Assembly: GCA_937920575.1 (NCBI GenBank)
Contig: CAKZSF010000084.1
Span: 1-14,962, forward strand
DNA: 14,962 nt
Direction of reading: 5' to 3'
DNA from: an uncultured Sphingomonadaceae bacterium
Lineage (GTDB): Bacteria > Pseudomonadota > Alphaproteobacteria > Sphingomonadales > Sphingomonadaceae
Below, one piece after another: positions 7,186 to 14,962 of this stretch. The notes beneath the pieces are model-generated. The model was not told where the DNA came from and made no database searches. It saw only the letters and a program-made list of their open reading frames with translations. Each line of letters opens with the position of its first letter. Positions within the stretch are counted from its first letter, which is position 1. The translations under genes were made by a program, and so were the position numbers.

Positions 7186-7881
7186 TTAGCGTGCAGGCCG
7201 GACGCCGGAAGTCTGAGCTTCCATCATCAAACGGTCTTGCGCCATTGGATCGTGAGCGAAAATCTCGCCTTTGAAGATCCAGCATTTGATGCCGATGATA
7301 CCGTACGCGGTGAGCGCCTCGGTTTCGGCATAATCGATGTTCGCACGCAGCGTGTGCAATGGAACGCGGCCTTCACGATACCACTCAACACGCGCGATCT
7401 CTGCGCCGCCCAAACGGCCACCACAGACGATCTTGATGCCTTCGGCGCCCAGACGAAGTGCTGATTGAACAGCGCGCTTCATCGCACGACGGAAAGCAAC
7501 ACGGCGGATCAGCTGATCAGCAACGCCTTGCGCGACCAATTTAGCGTCAATTTCCGGCTTGCGGATTTCAACGATGTTCAGCTTCACTTCGCTGTCCGTC
7601 ATCGACGACAGTTTGGAGCGCAGCTTTTCAATGTCTGCACCCTTCTTGCCAATGATAACACCAGGGCGAGCAGCATAGATTGATACGCGGCACAGCTTTG
7701 CAGGACGCTCGATAACAACTTTCGAAATCGCTGCCTGTGGCACCGTGTCCGTGATGTATTTACGGATCGCGATGTCTTCTTTCAGCAGGTTCGCATAGTC
7801 GCGACCTTCGGCGTACCAGCGGCTATCCCAGGTACGGTTGATCTGCAGACGCAGACCGATCGGGTTACTCTTCTGACCCAT
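7186..7881 (-). CDS. rpsC: 30S ribosomal protein S3
   Basis: Forms the mRNA entry tunnel with S4 and S5 and contributes to helicase activity on structured mRNA. The 231 residues show the family start [12 protein letters not shown], a type-II KH domain with the GKKG loop (78-81), and the C-terminal S3 domain with [20 protein letters not shown]. The C-terminus ends at SGVRPAR, so this S3 lacks the long acidic tail some bacteria carry. A 23-bp spacer precedes rplP. Confidence 0.99.
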   Translation of the reverse strand: MGQKSNPIGLRLQINRTWDSRWYAEGRDYANLLKEDIAIRKYITDTVPQAAISKVVIERPAKLCRVSIYAARPGVIIGKKGADIEKLRSKLSSMTDSEVKLNIVEIRKPEIDAKLVAQGVADQLIRRVAFRRAMKRAVQSALRLGAEGIKIVCGGRLGGAEIARVEWYREGRVPLHTLRANIDYAETEALTAYGIIGIKCWIFKGEIFAHDPMAQDRLMMEAQTSGVRPAR

Positions 7882-7882
7882 C

Positions 7883-8266
7883 TTACGCGTCCTCTTCTTC
7901 GTGTTCGCGAACCACGATGCGCAGCTTGCTGAACGGCTTCAGGATGCGCGTCGACTTACCGCGACCGCGTGTGTGGAACCGCTTCATCGTGATCGACTTG
8001 CCGACACTGGCTTCTGCAACCACCAGCGCGTCGACATCCAGATCGTGATTGTTTTCCGCATTGGCGATCGCGCTTGCGAGCACCTTCTGCGCATCACGCG
8101 CCATCGCTTTCTTAGAGAAGGACAGGATGTTCAACGCATCCTCGGCCTTCTTGCCGCGGATCAACGCCGCTACCAGATTCAGCTTTTGAGCCGAACCACG
8201 GATAGTGGTGCCAACTGCCAGCGCCTCGTTATCGGCGACGCGACGTGGGGATTTTGCCTTACCCAT
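7883..8266 (-). CDS. rplV: 50S ribosomal protein L22
   Basis: Binds all 23S domains and sends a long beta-hairpin into the exit tunnel opposite L4. Of 127 residues, the hairpin [18 protein letters not shown] (91-108) is intact; changes there give macrolide resistance in other bacteria, and none of the usual deletions is visible. The N-terminus has about 10 residues more than E. coli L22 (110 aa) and the C-terminus ends in an acidic EHEEEDA. It starts on the last base of the rpsS stop and lies one base from rpsC. Confidence 0.98.
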   Translation of the reverse strand: MGKAKSPRRVADNEALAVGTTIRGSAQKLNLVAALIRGKKAEDALNILSFSKKAMARDAQKVLASAIANAENNHDLDVDALVVAEASVGKSITMKRFHTRGRGKSTRILKPFSKLRIVVREHEEEDA

Positions 8267-8541
8267 CAGCGCTTACCTTTCTTGTCGGCTCCATGGCCGT
8301 GGTAAGTGCGCGTAGGTGCGAACTCGCCCAGCTTGTGACCGACCATGTCTTCGTTGACCGAGACAGGGATGAATTTGTTGCCGTTGTAGACGCTGAACGT
8401 CAGGCCGACGAATTGCGGCAGGATCGTGCTGCGACGCGACCAGGTCTTGATCGGCGAGTGCGAACCTTTTTCCTGAGCGTCTTCTGCTTTTTTCAGCAGA
8501 TGCAGGTCGACGAACGGACCTTTCCAGACGGAACGAGCCAT
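8266..8541 (-). CDS. rpsS: 30S ribosomal protein S19
   Basis: Head protein of the small subunit that pairs with S13 and touches the intersubunit bridges near the A site. The 91 residues begin [12 protein letters not shown] and include HNG-type core sequence [10 protein letters not shown] and [16 protein letters not shown], all standard for the family, ending in a basic tail. Its TGA shares one base with the rplV start codon. No oddities are seen. Confidence 0.99.
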   Translation of the reverse strand: MARSVWKGPFVDLHLLKKAEDAQEKGSHSPIKTWSRRSTILPQFVGLTFSVYNGNKFIPVSVNEDMVGHKLGEFAPTRTYHGHGADKKGKR

Positions 8542-8547
8542 GTCCGA

Positions 8548-9384
8548 TTACCTCTTCTTCTTGGCGTGGCGCGAACGGATGATCATCTTGTCCGTCTGCT
8601 TGTTTTTGCGAGTGCGGGCACCCTTGGTCGGCTTACCCCATGGCGTCACTGGGTGACGACCACCGGAGGTCTTGCCTTCACCACCACCGTGAGGGTGATC
8701 GATTGGGTTCTTTGCCACACCACGTGTCAGAGGCCGGCGGCCTTTCCAACGTGTGCGACCCGCTTTGGCGAAGCTTTGGTTCGAGTTGTCAGGGTTTGAA
8801 ACCGCGCCAACTGTGCCCATGCATTCACCGCGAATGTAACGCTGCTCGCCCGAGTTCAAGCGAACGATGACCATGCCACGATCGCGACCGACCAGCTGTA
8901 CATACGTACCAGCACTACGAGCGATCTGGCCGCCCTTCTCTGGTTTCATCTCCACATTGTGGCAGATGGTACCAACCGGCATTTCGCTGAGCAGCATTGC
9001 GTTGCCCGGCTTCACGTCGGTGCGCTTGTCGGCGATCACTGTGTCACCTTCAGCCAGACGCTGAGGGGCAATGATGTAGGCCAGCTCGCCATCGGTGTAT
9101 TTGATCAGCGCGATAAAGGCGGTGCGGTTTGGATCATATTCGATCCGCTCAACAGTGCCTTCAACACCCCACTTACGACGTTTGAAGTCGATGTAGCGGT
9201 ACTTTTGCTTGTGACCACCAGCGATACCACGCGAAGTGACATGACCTTTGTTGTTACGGCCACCAGTCTTGCGCTTACCTTCGGTCAGCGACTTGACGGG
9301 TTTGCCCTTCCACAGGCCGGTCTTGTCGACCAAGATCAGACCGCGACGGCCCGGGCTTGTCGGATTGTAATTCTTGAGTGCCAT
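8548..9384 (-). CDS. rplB: 50S ribosomal protein L2
   Basis: Large basic protein needed for subunit joining and for peptidyl-transferase activity; binds 23S rRNA domain IV. The 278-residue length is close to the usual 273-278. The family features are present: [20 protein letters not shown] (31-50), [16 protein letters not shown] (185-200) and the highly conserved [11 protein letters not shown] (228-238), where His230 matches the functionally important H229 of E. coli. The C-terminus is typically basic (residues about 251-278). It shares one base with the rplW stop and lies 6 bp from rpsS. Confidence 0.99.
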   Translation of the reverse strand: MALKNYNPTSPGRRGLILVDKTGLWKGKPVKSLTEGKRKTGGRNNKGHVTSRGIAGGHKQKYRYIDFKRRKWGVEGTVERIEYDPNRTAFIALIKYTDGELAYIIAPQRLAEGDTVIADKRTDVKPGNAMLLSEMPVGTICHNVEMKPEKGGQIARSAGTYVQLVGRDRGMVIVRLNSGEQRYIRGECMGTVGAVSNPDNSNQSFAKAGRTRWKGRRPLTRGVAKNPIDHPHGGGEGKTSGGRHPVTPWGKPTKGARTRKNKQTDKMIIRSRHAKKKR

Positions 9385-9695
9385 CAGTTCACACCTTCCG
9401 TGATGTCAATCATTTCGCCTTCGGCCAGCGTAACAATTGCCTTCTTCACGTCAGAGCGCTTGTAGGGCTTGCCCTTCCAGCGCTTCGTTTTGCCTTTGAC
9501 GTTCATTGTGTTCACTGCCGTGACCTTGGTGCTGTAGATTGCCTCGACAGCTTCCTTGATTTGCGGCTTTGTCGCGTCATTAGCGACTTTGAACACAACT
9601 GCGTTGTTCTCAGAAGCCATTGTCGACTTCTCTGTAATGTGCGGCGCCAGAACCACGTCGTAGTGGCGCGCGTCGATTTCGCTCTTCTTAGCCAT
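9384..9695 (-). CDS. rplW: 50S ribosomal protein L23
   Basis: Sits at the rim of the exit tunnel and is the main docking site for trigger factor, SRP and the SecYEG translocon. The 103-residue product carries the conserved APHITEKS (17-24); Glu22 corresponds to the trigger-factor contact E18 of E. coli. The basic segment [13 protein letters not shown] lies in the second half. The start overlaps the end of rplD by 8 bp, and the TGA stop shares one base with the rplB ATG (TGATG), so the three genes are likely translationally coupled. Confidence 0.98.
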   Translation of the reverse strand: MAKKSEIDARHYDVVLAPHITEKSTMASENNAVVFKVANDATKPQIKEAVEAIYSTKVTAVNTMNVKGKTKRWKGKPYKRSDVKKAIVTLAEGEMIDITEGVN

Positions 9696-10311
9696 TGAAA
9701 CGCGCCTCCAGTTTCTCGACAGCGGCCTTGGTCAGAACCAGCGTGTCGTGCTTGAGAATGTCGTAAACATTGGCACCGGCTGCGGGCAGCACGTTGACGC
9801 CCGGCAGATTGCCTGCAGCGTTTTTGAAGCCTTCGTCTACGCTTTCACCATCGATCACCAACACTTTGCCAGCCCAACCATTCTTGCCGAAGGTTGCTGC
9901 CAAAGCTTTGGTCTTGGCGTCTTTCATTGTCAGGTTATCGACAACCACCAGGCCGTCTTTCGCCTTGCTTGAAAGCGCCATTTTCAGACCGAGTGCACGG
10001 ATCTTCTTGTTGAGCGACTGGTCAAAGTCACGCTTGCGCGCACCATGAGCCTTACCACCACCGATAAAGATTGGCGCGCCGCGATCGCCGTGACGTGCGC
10101 CACCCGATCCCTTTTGCTTGCCGAACTTCTTACCGGTGCGAGCAACATCCGAGCGCTCACGCGTTGGACGCGCGGTCGCGCGGCGGTTTTCCAGCTGCCA
10201 CGTCACAACGCGGTGCAGGATATCTGCGCGGGGCTCCAGGCCGAACACGGCATCGTTCAATTCGATGTCGCCGGACGCCTTCCCGTCGATTTTCTGGACC
10301 TTCACCTTCAT
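9688..10311 (-). CDS. rplD: 50S ribosomal protein L4
   Basis: Binds 23S rRNA domain I and, through a long loop, lines the constriction of the peptide exit tunnel with L22. It is also the autogenous repressor of the S10 operon in gammaproteobacteria; whether this holds here is unknown. At 207 residues it is near the usual 201-210. The tunnel-loop signature [18 protein letters not shown] (59-76) and [13 protein letters not shown] (84-96) are intact. I chose the ATG at 10311 because the family begins MKVKV and a strong AAGGAGGG lies 8 bases upstream, in the end of rplC; the frame is open further but without support. It overlaps rplW by 8 bp. Confidence 0.98.
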   Translation of the reverse strand: MKVKVQKIDGKASGDIELNDAVFGLEPRADILHRVVTWQLENRRATARPTRERSDVARTGKKFGKQKGSGGARHGDRGAPIFIGGGKAHGARKRDFDQSLNKKIRALGLKMALSSKAKDGLVVVDNLTMKDAKTKALAATFGKNGWAGKVLVIDGESVDEGFKNAAGNLPGVNVLPAAGANVYDILKHDTLVLTKAAVEKLEARFNG

Positions 10312-10315
10312 CGGA

Positions 10316-11188
10316 TCAGCCCTCCTTCTCTGCATCATCGCCGGCCGCGTCATCCGCTTTGCCTGCGTCCGCATTGTCTGCGGATGTTTCTTCAGCTGCA
10401 GGAGTTTCCGCCGGAGTTTCAGCAGGCGTGTCCGCCGCTGCTTCTTCGGTTACCGCTTCTTCAGTCTTTGTCTCTTCAGCAGGCGCCGCATCGTCAGCAG
10501 GCTTTGCATTCAGATCGAGAACCGCGCCGGGGAACGGCAGGTCATCAGGCTGATTGAGCTTCACTGCGTCTGCAACCAGCAACCAGCCATTCTTCGAGCC
10601 GGGAACCGATCCTTTGACGAACAGCAAGCCACGCTCTGCATCGGTGCGAACGATTTCCAGGTTCTGCTGAGTGCGCTGACGCGTACCCATGTGACCGGCC
10701 ATCTTCTTGCCTTTAAACACCTTGCCCGGATCCTGACGGTTACCCGTCGAACCGTGCGAACGGTGAGAGATCGAAACGCCGTGCGTTGCACGCAAACCAC
10801 CGAAACCCCAACGCTTCATGGCGCCGGCAAAGCCTTTACCTTGCGTGTGGCCGGTGATGTCGACTTTTTGCCCTGCAATGAAATGCTCGGCGCTGATGGT
10901 CGAACCGACTGGCAGCAGACCATCTTCATTAGCAACGCGGAATTCCGCGACTTTCATTTTCAGGGATACTTCAGCCTTCGCGAAATGCTCGCGCTGAGGC
11001 TTGGCTACATTCTTTTGTTTCGCTTCGCCCGCACCCAGTTGAACGGCGCAATAGCCATCCTTCTCGTCAGTGCGGTGTGAGACGACCTGACAGCCTTCCA
11101 GAGACAGAACGGTCACGGGAACGTGACGTCCATCCTCCTGGAACAGGCGGGTCATCCCGACTTTTTTCGCGATCACGCCAGTGCGCAT
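10316..11188 (-). CDS. rplC: 50S ribosomal protein L3 with acidic C-terminal tail
   Basis: Early-assembling 23S rRNA binding protein whose loop reaches toward the peptidyl-transferase centre. The body matches the family: [17 protein letters not shown] (4-20), [14 protein letters not shown] (109-122), [20 protein letters not shown] (145-164). Gln152 aligns with the glutamine that PrmB methylates in E. coli L3 (Q150). The product is 290 residues against 209 in E. coli; from about residue 229 a 60-residue tail is almost only Ala, Glu, Asp, Thr and Pro, with a TPAE tandem repeat. The start ATG at 11188 has AGGAG 8 bases before it; an in-frame start 8 codons upstream lacks family support. It ends 4 bp before rplD, whose ribosome site lies inside this gene, so translation is probably coupled. 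Confidence 0.98.
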   Translation of the reverse strand: MRTGVIAKKVGMTRLFQEDGRHVPVTVLSLEGCQVVSHRTDEKDGYCAVQLGAGEAKQKNVAKPQREHFAKAEVSLKMKVAEFRVANEDGLLPVGSTISAEHFIAGQKVDITGHTQGKGFAGAMKRWGFGGLRATHGVSISHRSHGSTGNRQDPGKVFKGKKMAGHMGTRQRTQQNLEIVRTDAERGLLFVKGSVPGSKNGWLLVADAVKLNQPDDLPFPGAVLDLNAKPADDAAPAEETKTEEAVTEEAAADTPAETPAETPAAEETSADNADAGKADDAAGDDAEKEG

Positions 11189-11208
11189 GATCCATTCTCC
11201 TAACAGAG

Positions 11209-11233
11209 GCACAAGGAGACCATCCCCAGGTGC
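11209..11233 (-). promoter_or_regulatory. hairpin immediately upstream of the rplC ribosome site
   Basis: The transcript can pair GCAC with GTGC and, inside, GGGGA with TCTCC (one G-U pair) around a 3-base loop, with a 2x2 internal loop between the two helices. It ends 7 bases before the AGGAG Shine-Dalgarno of rplC (plus-strand CTCCT, 11197-11201). A structure so placed could tune rplC initiation. This is inference; no protein-binding motif is identified. Confidence 0.4.
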
Positions 11234-11266
11234 TTATCGCCTTTCGGCCAACCCAAATTTTCGTAA

Positions 11267-11329
11267 CGTCGCCCCGTCTGGGCTGATTGCTGCAGCAGGC
11301 CGATTGCCTTAGCAGCGAGACGGGAGACG
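11267..11329 (-). promoter_or_regulatory. long-stem RNA structure in the rpsJ-rplC spacer
   Basis: The transcript can form a closing stem CGUC + CCCGUCU against AGACGGG + GACG, 11 pairs with a 1x2 internal loop (plus-strand arms 11267-11279 and 11318-11329). Nested inside are GCUGC/GCAGC (11312-11316 with 11289-11293) and GGC/GCC around the loop AAUCG. This tiered fold is much more than expected in a plain spacer. In E. coli the S10 operon is controlled by L4 binding a leader upstream of rpsJ. Here the structured leader would sit after rpsJ, in front of rplC. I do not recognise the fold as a named family; the regulatory role is inferred from position and pairing only. Confidence 0.5.
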
Positions 11330-11378
11330 CGGCCCGGTCAAGGAACAAAGCCCTTTCCGGCGGTATCTCTATGTCTGC

Positions 11379-11392
11379 GGGCTTTACAGCCC
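11379..11392 (-). promoter_or_regulatory. hairpin with GUAA tetraloop just after rpsJ
   Basis: Eight bases after the rpsJ stop, the transcript can fold GGGCU-GUAA-AGCCC, a 5-bp stem capped by a GNRA-type loop. No T-run follows, so it is not an intrinsic terminator. It is the first of three local structures in the 212-bp rpsJ-rplC spacer. Its function is unknown; a role in mRNA stability or as part of a leader is inference. Confidence 0.4.
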
Positions 11393-11400
11393 AGCCAGCA

Positions 11401-11712
11401 TTAAGCCAGCTTAATCTCTACGTTCACGCCAGCAGCCAGATCGAGCTTCATCAAAGCGTCAACGGTCTGAGCGTTGGGCTGCACGATGTCGAGCAACCGC
11501 TTGTACGTACGCACCTCGAACTGCTCGCGCGACTTCTTGTCGATGTGCGGGCCGCGGTTCACGGTGAATTTCTCGATACGCGTTGGTAGCGGAATGGGGC
11601 CCCGGATCAGCGCGCCTGTGCGACGTGCAGTTTCTGCGATCTCACCAGTTGCCTGGTCCAAAACGCGGTGATCAAACGCCTTCAGGCGAATGCGAATATT
11701 CTGAGCTTCCAT
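11401..11712 (-). CDS. rpsJ: 30S ribosomal protein S10 (NusE)
   Basis: Small-subunit head protein that also acts, as NusE with NusB, in transcription antitermination and in coupling RNA polymerase to the ribosome. At 103 residues it matches the E. coli length exactly. Diagnostic segments are [11 protein letters not shown] (6-16), [19 protein letters not shown] (38-56) and [15 protein letters not shown] (58-72). I chose the ATG at 11712; a TTG two codons earlier is in frame but the family starts at MEAQ or later. No strong Shine-Dalgarno precedes it. It is the first gene of the S10 operon, but a long structured spacer separates it from rplC. The region between the second terminator and this start (about 66 bp) must hold its promoter if it is transcribed separately; I could not pick convincing hexamers. 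Confidence 0.98.
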   Translation of the reverse strand: MEAQNIRIRLKAFDHRVLDQATGEIAETARRTGALIRGPIPLPTRIEKFTVNRGPHIDKKSREQFEVRTYKRLLDIVQPNAQTVDALMKLDLAAGVNVEIKLA

Positions 11713-11778
11713 GTCCAATTACCAATGCGAAAGAGCCAAGGGACGCCGGTCAGCCTTTGTCGGCCAAACCTTGATCCC

Positions 11779-11826
11779 AAAAAGAAAGGCCCGCCCGTTT
11801 TTCCGTTGATCGGAAAAGGGACAGCC
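11779..11826 (-). terminator. second, imperfect terminator between tuf and rpsJ
   Basis: On the minus strand a stem starts with GGCU, has a 2x2 mismatch, then CCC, a 2-base bulge, and UUUUCCG paired to CGGAAAA around the loop AUCAA. It closes with GGGCGGGCC and runs straight into TTTCTTTTT (plus-strand 11779-11787). The G/C base followed by a T-rich tract makes it look like a back-up terminator just downstream of the first. The bulges make it weaker, and part of it could instead belong to an rpsJ leader. Confidence 0.6.
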
Positions 11827-11831
11827 CCTTC

Positions 11832-11867
11832 AAAAAACCTGGCCGGCGAGAATCACTCCTCGCCGGC
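11832..11867 (-). terminator. intrinsic terminator after tuf (first of two)
   Basis: On the minus strand a perfect 9-bp GC-rich stem (GCCGGCGAG / CTCGCCGGC, plus-strand arms 11859-11867 and 11842-11850) closes an 8-base loop. Four bases later comes a run of six T (11832-11837). It starts 13 bases after the tuf stop codon. This is a standard Rho-independent terminator ending the str operon transcript. Confidence 0.88.
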
Positions 11868-11880
11868 GAGCAGGCCTATA

Positions 11881-13071
11881 TTACTTAGTGATCTTGCTGA
11901 CAACCCCTGAACCAACGGTCCGGCCGCCTTCGCGAATTGCGAAACGAAGACCTTCGTCCATTGCGATCGGTGCGATCAGCTTAACGCCGATTGCCACGTT
12001 GTCGCCAGGCATCACCATTTCGGTGCCTTCTGGCAGGATCACTTCGCCGGTCACGTCAGTCGTACGGAAGTAGAACTGTGGACGATAGTTGGCGAAGAAC
12101 GGCGTGTGACGGCCACCCTCGTCTTTCGACAGAACGTAAACCTCTGCGCTGAACTCGGTGTGCGGCGTAACCGAACCCGGCTTACACAGAACCTGACCAC
12201 GCTCAACAGCATCACGATCGATACCGCGAACCAGAGCACCGATGTTGTCACCAGCTTCACCGCGATCAAGCAGCTTGCGGAACATTTCAACGCCGGTAAC
12301 GGTCGTTTTGGTGGTGTCTTTGATACCAACGATTTCAACTTCTTCACCAACGTTGATCACGCCGGTTTCAACACGGCCGGTAACAACCGTACCGCGACCA
12401 GAGATTGAGAACACGTCCTCAACTGGCATCAGGAAGTCTTGGTCAACCGGACGCTCGGGCTGTGGGATGTGCTCATCAACAGCAGCCATCAGCTCAAGAA
12501 TTGAATTCTTGCCGATTTCATCGTCGCGGCCTTCCAGAGCGGCAAGAGCCGAACCTTTAACGATCGCAATGTTGTCGCCGTCAAAATCGTATGAGCTCAA
12601 CAGTTCGCGAACTTCCAACTCAACCAGCTCGAGGATTTCTTCGTCGTCGACCTGATCAACTTTGTTCATGTAAACAACCAGAGCAGGCACACCAACCTGA
12701 CGAGCAAGCAGGATGTGCTCACGCGTTTGTGGCATTGGGCCGTCAGCTGCGTTCACAACCAGGATCGCGCCGTCCATCTGCGCCGCACCGGTGATCATGT
12801 TCTTAACATAGTCAGCGTGACCTGGGCAGTCGACGTGTGCGTAGTGACGGTTCTCGGTTTCGTACTCAACGTGAGCGGTCGAGATCGTGATACCACGCTC
12901 GCGCTCTTCAGGAGCCTTATCGATGTTGGCGAAATCAACAGCTTCGCCGCCAGTTGCTTCTGCCATCACTTTGGTGATCGCCGCAGTCAACGTCGTCTTA
13001 CCGTGGTCAACGTGACCGATGGTGCCGATGTTGCAGTGCGGCTTATTCCGCTCAAACTTTTCCTTAGCCAT
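11881..13071 (-). CDS. tuf: elongation factor Tu
   Basis: GTPase that carries aminoacyl-tRNA to the ribosomal A site; one of the most abundant cytoplasmic proteins. The product is 396 residues, the usual bacterial length. Motifs in order: P-loop GHVDHGKT (19-26), switch I RGITI (59-63), G3 DCPGH (81-85), G4 NKVD (136-139), G5 GSAL (173-176), then beta-barrel domains II and III ending in VVSKITK. The frame continues 21 codons further upstream without a stop, but the family start [10 protein letters not shown] fixes the ATG at 13071. It is the last gene of the str operon and two intrinsic terminators follow its TAA. Many proteobacteria have a second tuf copy; this window cannot show that. No missing residues are seen. 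Confidence 0.99.
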   Translation of the reverse strand: MAKEKFERNKPHCNIGTIGHVDHGKTTLTAAITKVMAEATGGEAVDFANIDKAPEERERGITISTAHVEYETENRHYAHVDCPGHADYVKNMITGAAQMDGAILVVNAADGPMPQTREHILLARQVGVPALVVYMNKVDQVDDEEILELVELEVRELLSSYDFDGDNIAIVKGSALAALEGRDDEIGKNSILELMAAVDEHIPQPERPVDQDFLMPVEDVFSISGRGTVVTGRVETGVINVGEEVEIVGIKDTTKTTVTGVEMFRKLLDRGEAGDNIGALVRGIDRDAVERGQVLCKPGSVTPHTEFSAEVYVLSKDEGGRHTPFFANYRPQFYFRTTDVTGEVILPEGTEMVMPGDNVAIGVKLIAPIAMDEGLRFAIREGGRTVGSGVVSKITK

Positions 13072-13165
13072 TTCTATAACCTTTGCGTCTTTGAAATTTG
13101 ACTTTTTAACGGGTGAAAGACTGCGCCCGTTCAATCAGGCGCCGCCCCTAAACGTATCGCTCGCC
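13072..13165 (-). other. fusA-tuf intergenic spacer with a small hairpin
   Basis: This 94-bp spacer holds a 6-bp inverted repeat (AACGGG / CCCGTT, 13108-13131) with a 12-base loop. The A-rich sequence after it on the minus strand is not a T-run, so it is not an intrinsic terminator. A TTGAAC hexamer lies at 13129-13134, but nothing close to a consensus -10 follows at 17-18 bp, so I do not call a promoter. The tuf ribosome site is a weak AAAGG about 8 bases before the ATG. Spacers between fusA and tuf often hold an extra tuf promoter in bacteria; that is background knowledge and is not shown here. Confidence 0.4.
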
Positions 13166-14962
13166 TTACGCAAGCTTCTCCTTGACTTCTTGTGCAACAC
13201 TTGCCGGCACTTCGTCATAATGAGCGAACTGCATGGTGTATTGCGCACGGCCCTGCGTGAAGCTGCGAAGCTCGTTCACATAACCGAACATGTTGGCCAG
13301 AGGCACCAGAGCGTCGACGACTTGCGCGTTGCCGCGAGTCTCTGTGCCCTGAATCTGTCCACGACGGCTGTTAAGGTCGCCGATCACATCGCCCAGATAA
13401 TCTTCCGGAGTTACGACTTCAACCTTCATCATCGGCTCCAACAGAGTGATGCCAGCAGTTCTCGCTGCTTCGCGCATCGCACCGCGACCGGTGATTTCGA
13501 AAGCCACGGTGCTGGAGTCAACATCGTGATACTTACCGTCGATCAGGCTGATCGTGAAATCGATGATCGGGAAGCCAACCAGATAGCCGCTTTCGGCTTG
13601 CTCACGCATGCCTTTTTCGACTGACGGGATGTATTCACGCGGGATGTTACCGCCCTTGATCTCGTCTTCAAACACGATGCCTTGGCCGCGTTCGCCCGGC
13701 TTGACCACAACTTTGGCCTCACCAAACTGACCCGAACCACCCGACTGCTTCTTGTGCGTGTAGGTGACTTCGACTTCACGGCTCAGCGCTTCACGATAGG
13801 CCACCTGTGGTGCACCAACGTTTGCTTCAACCTTGAACTCGCGCTTCATGCGATCGACCAGAATGTCGAGGTGCAGCTCGCCCATGCCTTTGATGATCGT
13901 CTGGCCACTCTCGTGGTCGGTCGATACGCGGAACGATGGATCCTCTGCCGCCAAGCGGTTGAGCGCAACGCCCATCTTTTCTTGGTCAGCTTTGGTTTTT
14001 GGCTCAACCGACAGCTCGATAACCGGATCGGGGAATTCCATCCGCTCCAGAATGATCGGGCTTGCCGGATCACACAGCGTGTCACCGGTTGTGGTCGCTT
14101 TCATGCCAGCCAGAGCAACGATATCGCCTGCAAACGCCTCTTCAATGTCCTTACGGTCATTGGAGTGCATTTCTAGGATACGGCCGATTTTTTCCTTCTT
14201 ACCCTTCACAGAGTTGAGGACTTGGCCCTTCTCCAGCTTGCCTGAATAGATGCGGGTAAAGGTCAGCGAGCCCACGAACGGGTCGTTCATCACTTTAAAC
14301 GCCAGCGCAGCAAACGGCTCGTCATCCGAAGATGGACGAGTCGCCTCTTCTTCGCTGTCAGGCAGAACGCCTTTAATCGCTTCAACGTCGAGCGGTGAAG
14401 GCATGTAGTCAACAACCGCATCCAGCAGAGGTTGAACACCTTTGTTCTTAAATGCCGAGCCACATAGAACCGGTACGAAGCTCTGGTTCAGCGTGCCTTT
14501 GCGGATCAAACGCTTGAGCGTTGCCACGTCAGGCTCTTCGCCTTCCAAATACGCTTCCATCACGTCGTCGTCTTGCTCGACAACCAACTCGATCAGCTGC
14601 TCACGATATTGAGCCGCTTCGTCGGCCAGATCGTCGGGGATATCGCCATAGGCGTATTCCGCGCCCAGATCTTCGTTCTTCCACGTGATCGCACGCTGGC
14701 TGACCAGGTCAACCAGACCAACCAAGCTCGATTCAATGCCGATTGGCAGATAGAGCACAGCCGGTGTCGCACCCAGACGGTCGATGATCGACTGAACGCA
14801 ATATTTGAAGTCTGCGCCGGTGCGGTCCAGCTTGTTGATGAAGCACATCCGCGGAACTTTATACTTGTCCGCCTGGCGCCACACGGTTTCGGATTGTGGC
14901 TCAACGCCGGCAACGCCGTCGAAACACGCTACCGCACCGTCGAGGACACGCAGAGAACGCTC
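13166..14962 (-). CDS. fusA: elongation factor G, N-terminally cut by the window edge
   Basis: Translocation GTPase that moves tRNAs and mRNA through the ribosome after peptide transfer and, with RRF, helps recycle ribosomes; cytoplasmic. The reading frame is open from the last base of the window and gives 598 residues ending in TAA. It begins at [10 protein letters not shown], which in the family follows the G3 DxPGH motif, so roughly the first 95-100 residues (P-loop, switch I, G3) lie outside. Visible are the G4 motif NKLD (fragment residues 43-46), the G5 region CGSAF (about 167-171), the beta-barrel domain II, and the domain IV segment [17 protein letters not shown] at 14884 could look like a start, but the upstream residues (VEPQSET) match the family, so it is internal. 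tuf follows after 94 bp, the usual str operon order; rpsL and rpsG are expected upstream. No frameshift is seen. Confidence 0.98.
   Translation of the reverse strand, partial: ERSLRVLDGAVACFDGVAGVEPQSETVWRQADKYKVPRMCFINKLDRTGADFKYCVQSIIDRLGATPAVLYLPIGIESSLVGLVDLVSQRAITWKNEDLGAEYAYGDIPDDLADEAAQYREQLIELVVEQDDDVMEAYLEGEEPDVATLKRLIRKGTLNQSFVPVLCGSAFKNKGVQPLLDAVVDYMPSPLDVEAIKGVLPDSEEEATRPSSDDEPFAALAFKVMNDPFVGSLTFTRIYSGKLEKGQVLNSVKGKKEKIGRILEMHSNDRKDIEEAFAGDIVALAGMKATTTGDTLCDPASPIILERMEFPDPVIELSVEPKTKADQEKMGVALNRLAAEDPSFRVSTDHESGQTIIKGMGELHLDILVDRMKREFKVEANVGAPQVAYREALSREVEVTYTHKKQSGGSGQFGEAKVVVKPGERGQGIVFEDEIKGGNIPREYIPSVEKGMREQAESGYLVGFPIIDFTISLIDGKYHDVDSSTVAFEITGRGAMREAARTAGITLLEPMMKVEVVTPEDYLGDVIGDLNSRRGQIQGTETRGNAQVVDALVPLANMFGYVNELRSFTQGRAQYTMQFAHYDEVPASVAQEVKEKLA

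Noticed and set aside
10118..11080. Plus-strand open frame of 320 codons opposite rplC and rplD
   Set aside because: It is fully antisense to two certain r-protein genes, its translation is rich in Cys, Arg, Phe and Ser as expected from a shadow frame, and it has no recognisable domain.
11313..11341. Possible promoter in the rpsJ-rplC spacer (TTGACC at 11336-11341 on the minus strand)
   Set aside because: The -35-like hexamer is good, but 17 bases on the sequence is TCGCTG, with no -10 match at 16-19 bp spacing.
13108..13134. Possible promoter or terminator before tuf
   Set aside because: The TTGAAC hexamer has no convincing -10 partner, and the 6-bp hairpin is followed by A instead of T on the coding strand.
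14593..14884. GTG at 14884 as the true start of fusA
   Set aside because: The frame stays open to the window edge and the upstream residues match EF-G, so the gene is cut by the window.

Overview
This window is the str/S10/spc ribosomal-protein supercluster of an alphaproteobacterium. Every gene I can support lies on the minus strand, so transcription runs from high to low coordinates. Protein features point to the order Sphingomonadales, possibly Erythrobacteraceae: a bacterial S5 with a long acidic plus RGG-type N-terminal extension, Ala/Glu-rich tails on L3, L15, L5 and S17, the long zinc-free form of S14, and EF-Tu and SecY sequences of alphaproteobacterial type. The exact genus is inference. 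The gene content is ordinary housekeeping. I found no mobile element, CRISPR array, tRNA, rRNA or accessory system, and no ordinary gene on the plus strand.

Layout in transcription order: the end of the str operon (fusA, 5' end outside the window, then tuf, 11881-14962) is followed by two tandem intrinsic terminators (11779-11867). The S10 operon comes next: rpsJ, a 212-bp structured spacer, then rplC-rplD-rplW-rplB-rpsS-rplV-rpsC-rplP-rpmC-rpsQ, tightly packed with 1-8 bp overlaps. After a 78-bp spacer comes the spc operon: rplN-rplX-rplE-rpsN-rpsH-rplF-rplR-rpsE-rpmD-rplO-secY, with the first 22 codons of adk at the left edge. rpmD (58 codons) is small and easily missed, but it is present and intact.

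The encoded proteins work together. EF-G and EF-Tu drive elongation, the 21 r-proteins (S10, L3, L4, L23, L2, S19, L22, S3, L16, L29, S17, L14, L24, L5, S14, S8, L6, L18, S5, L30, L15) build both subunits, SecY forms the translocon that receives nascent membrane and secreted proteins, and adenylate kinase balances adenine nucleotides. L22, L23, L24 and L29 surround the exit tunnel near the SecY docking site.

The parts worth a second look are not genes. They are the intergenic RNA structures (rpsJ-rplC, rpsQ-rplN, rplO-secY), a REP-like palindromic repeat inserted between rpmD and rplO, a hairpin that presents the rplE stop codon in its loop, and lineage-specific low-complexity extensions on several r-proteins. 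No stretch longer than 300 bp lacks a gene.
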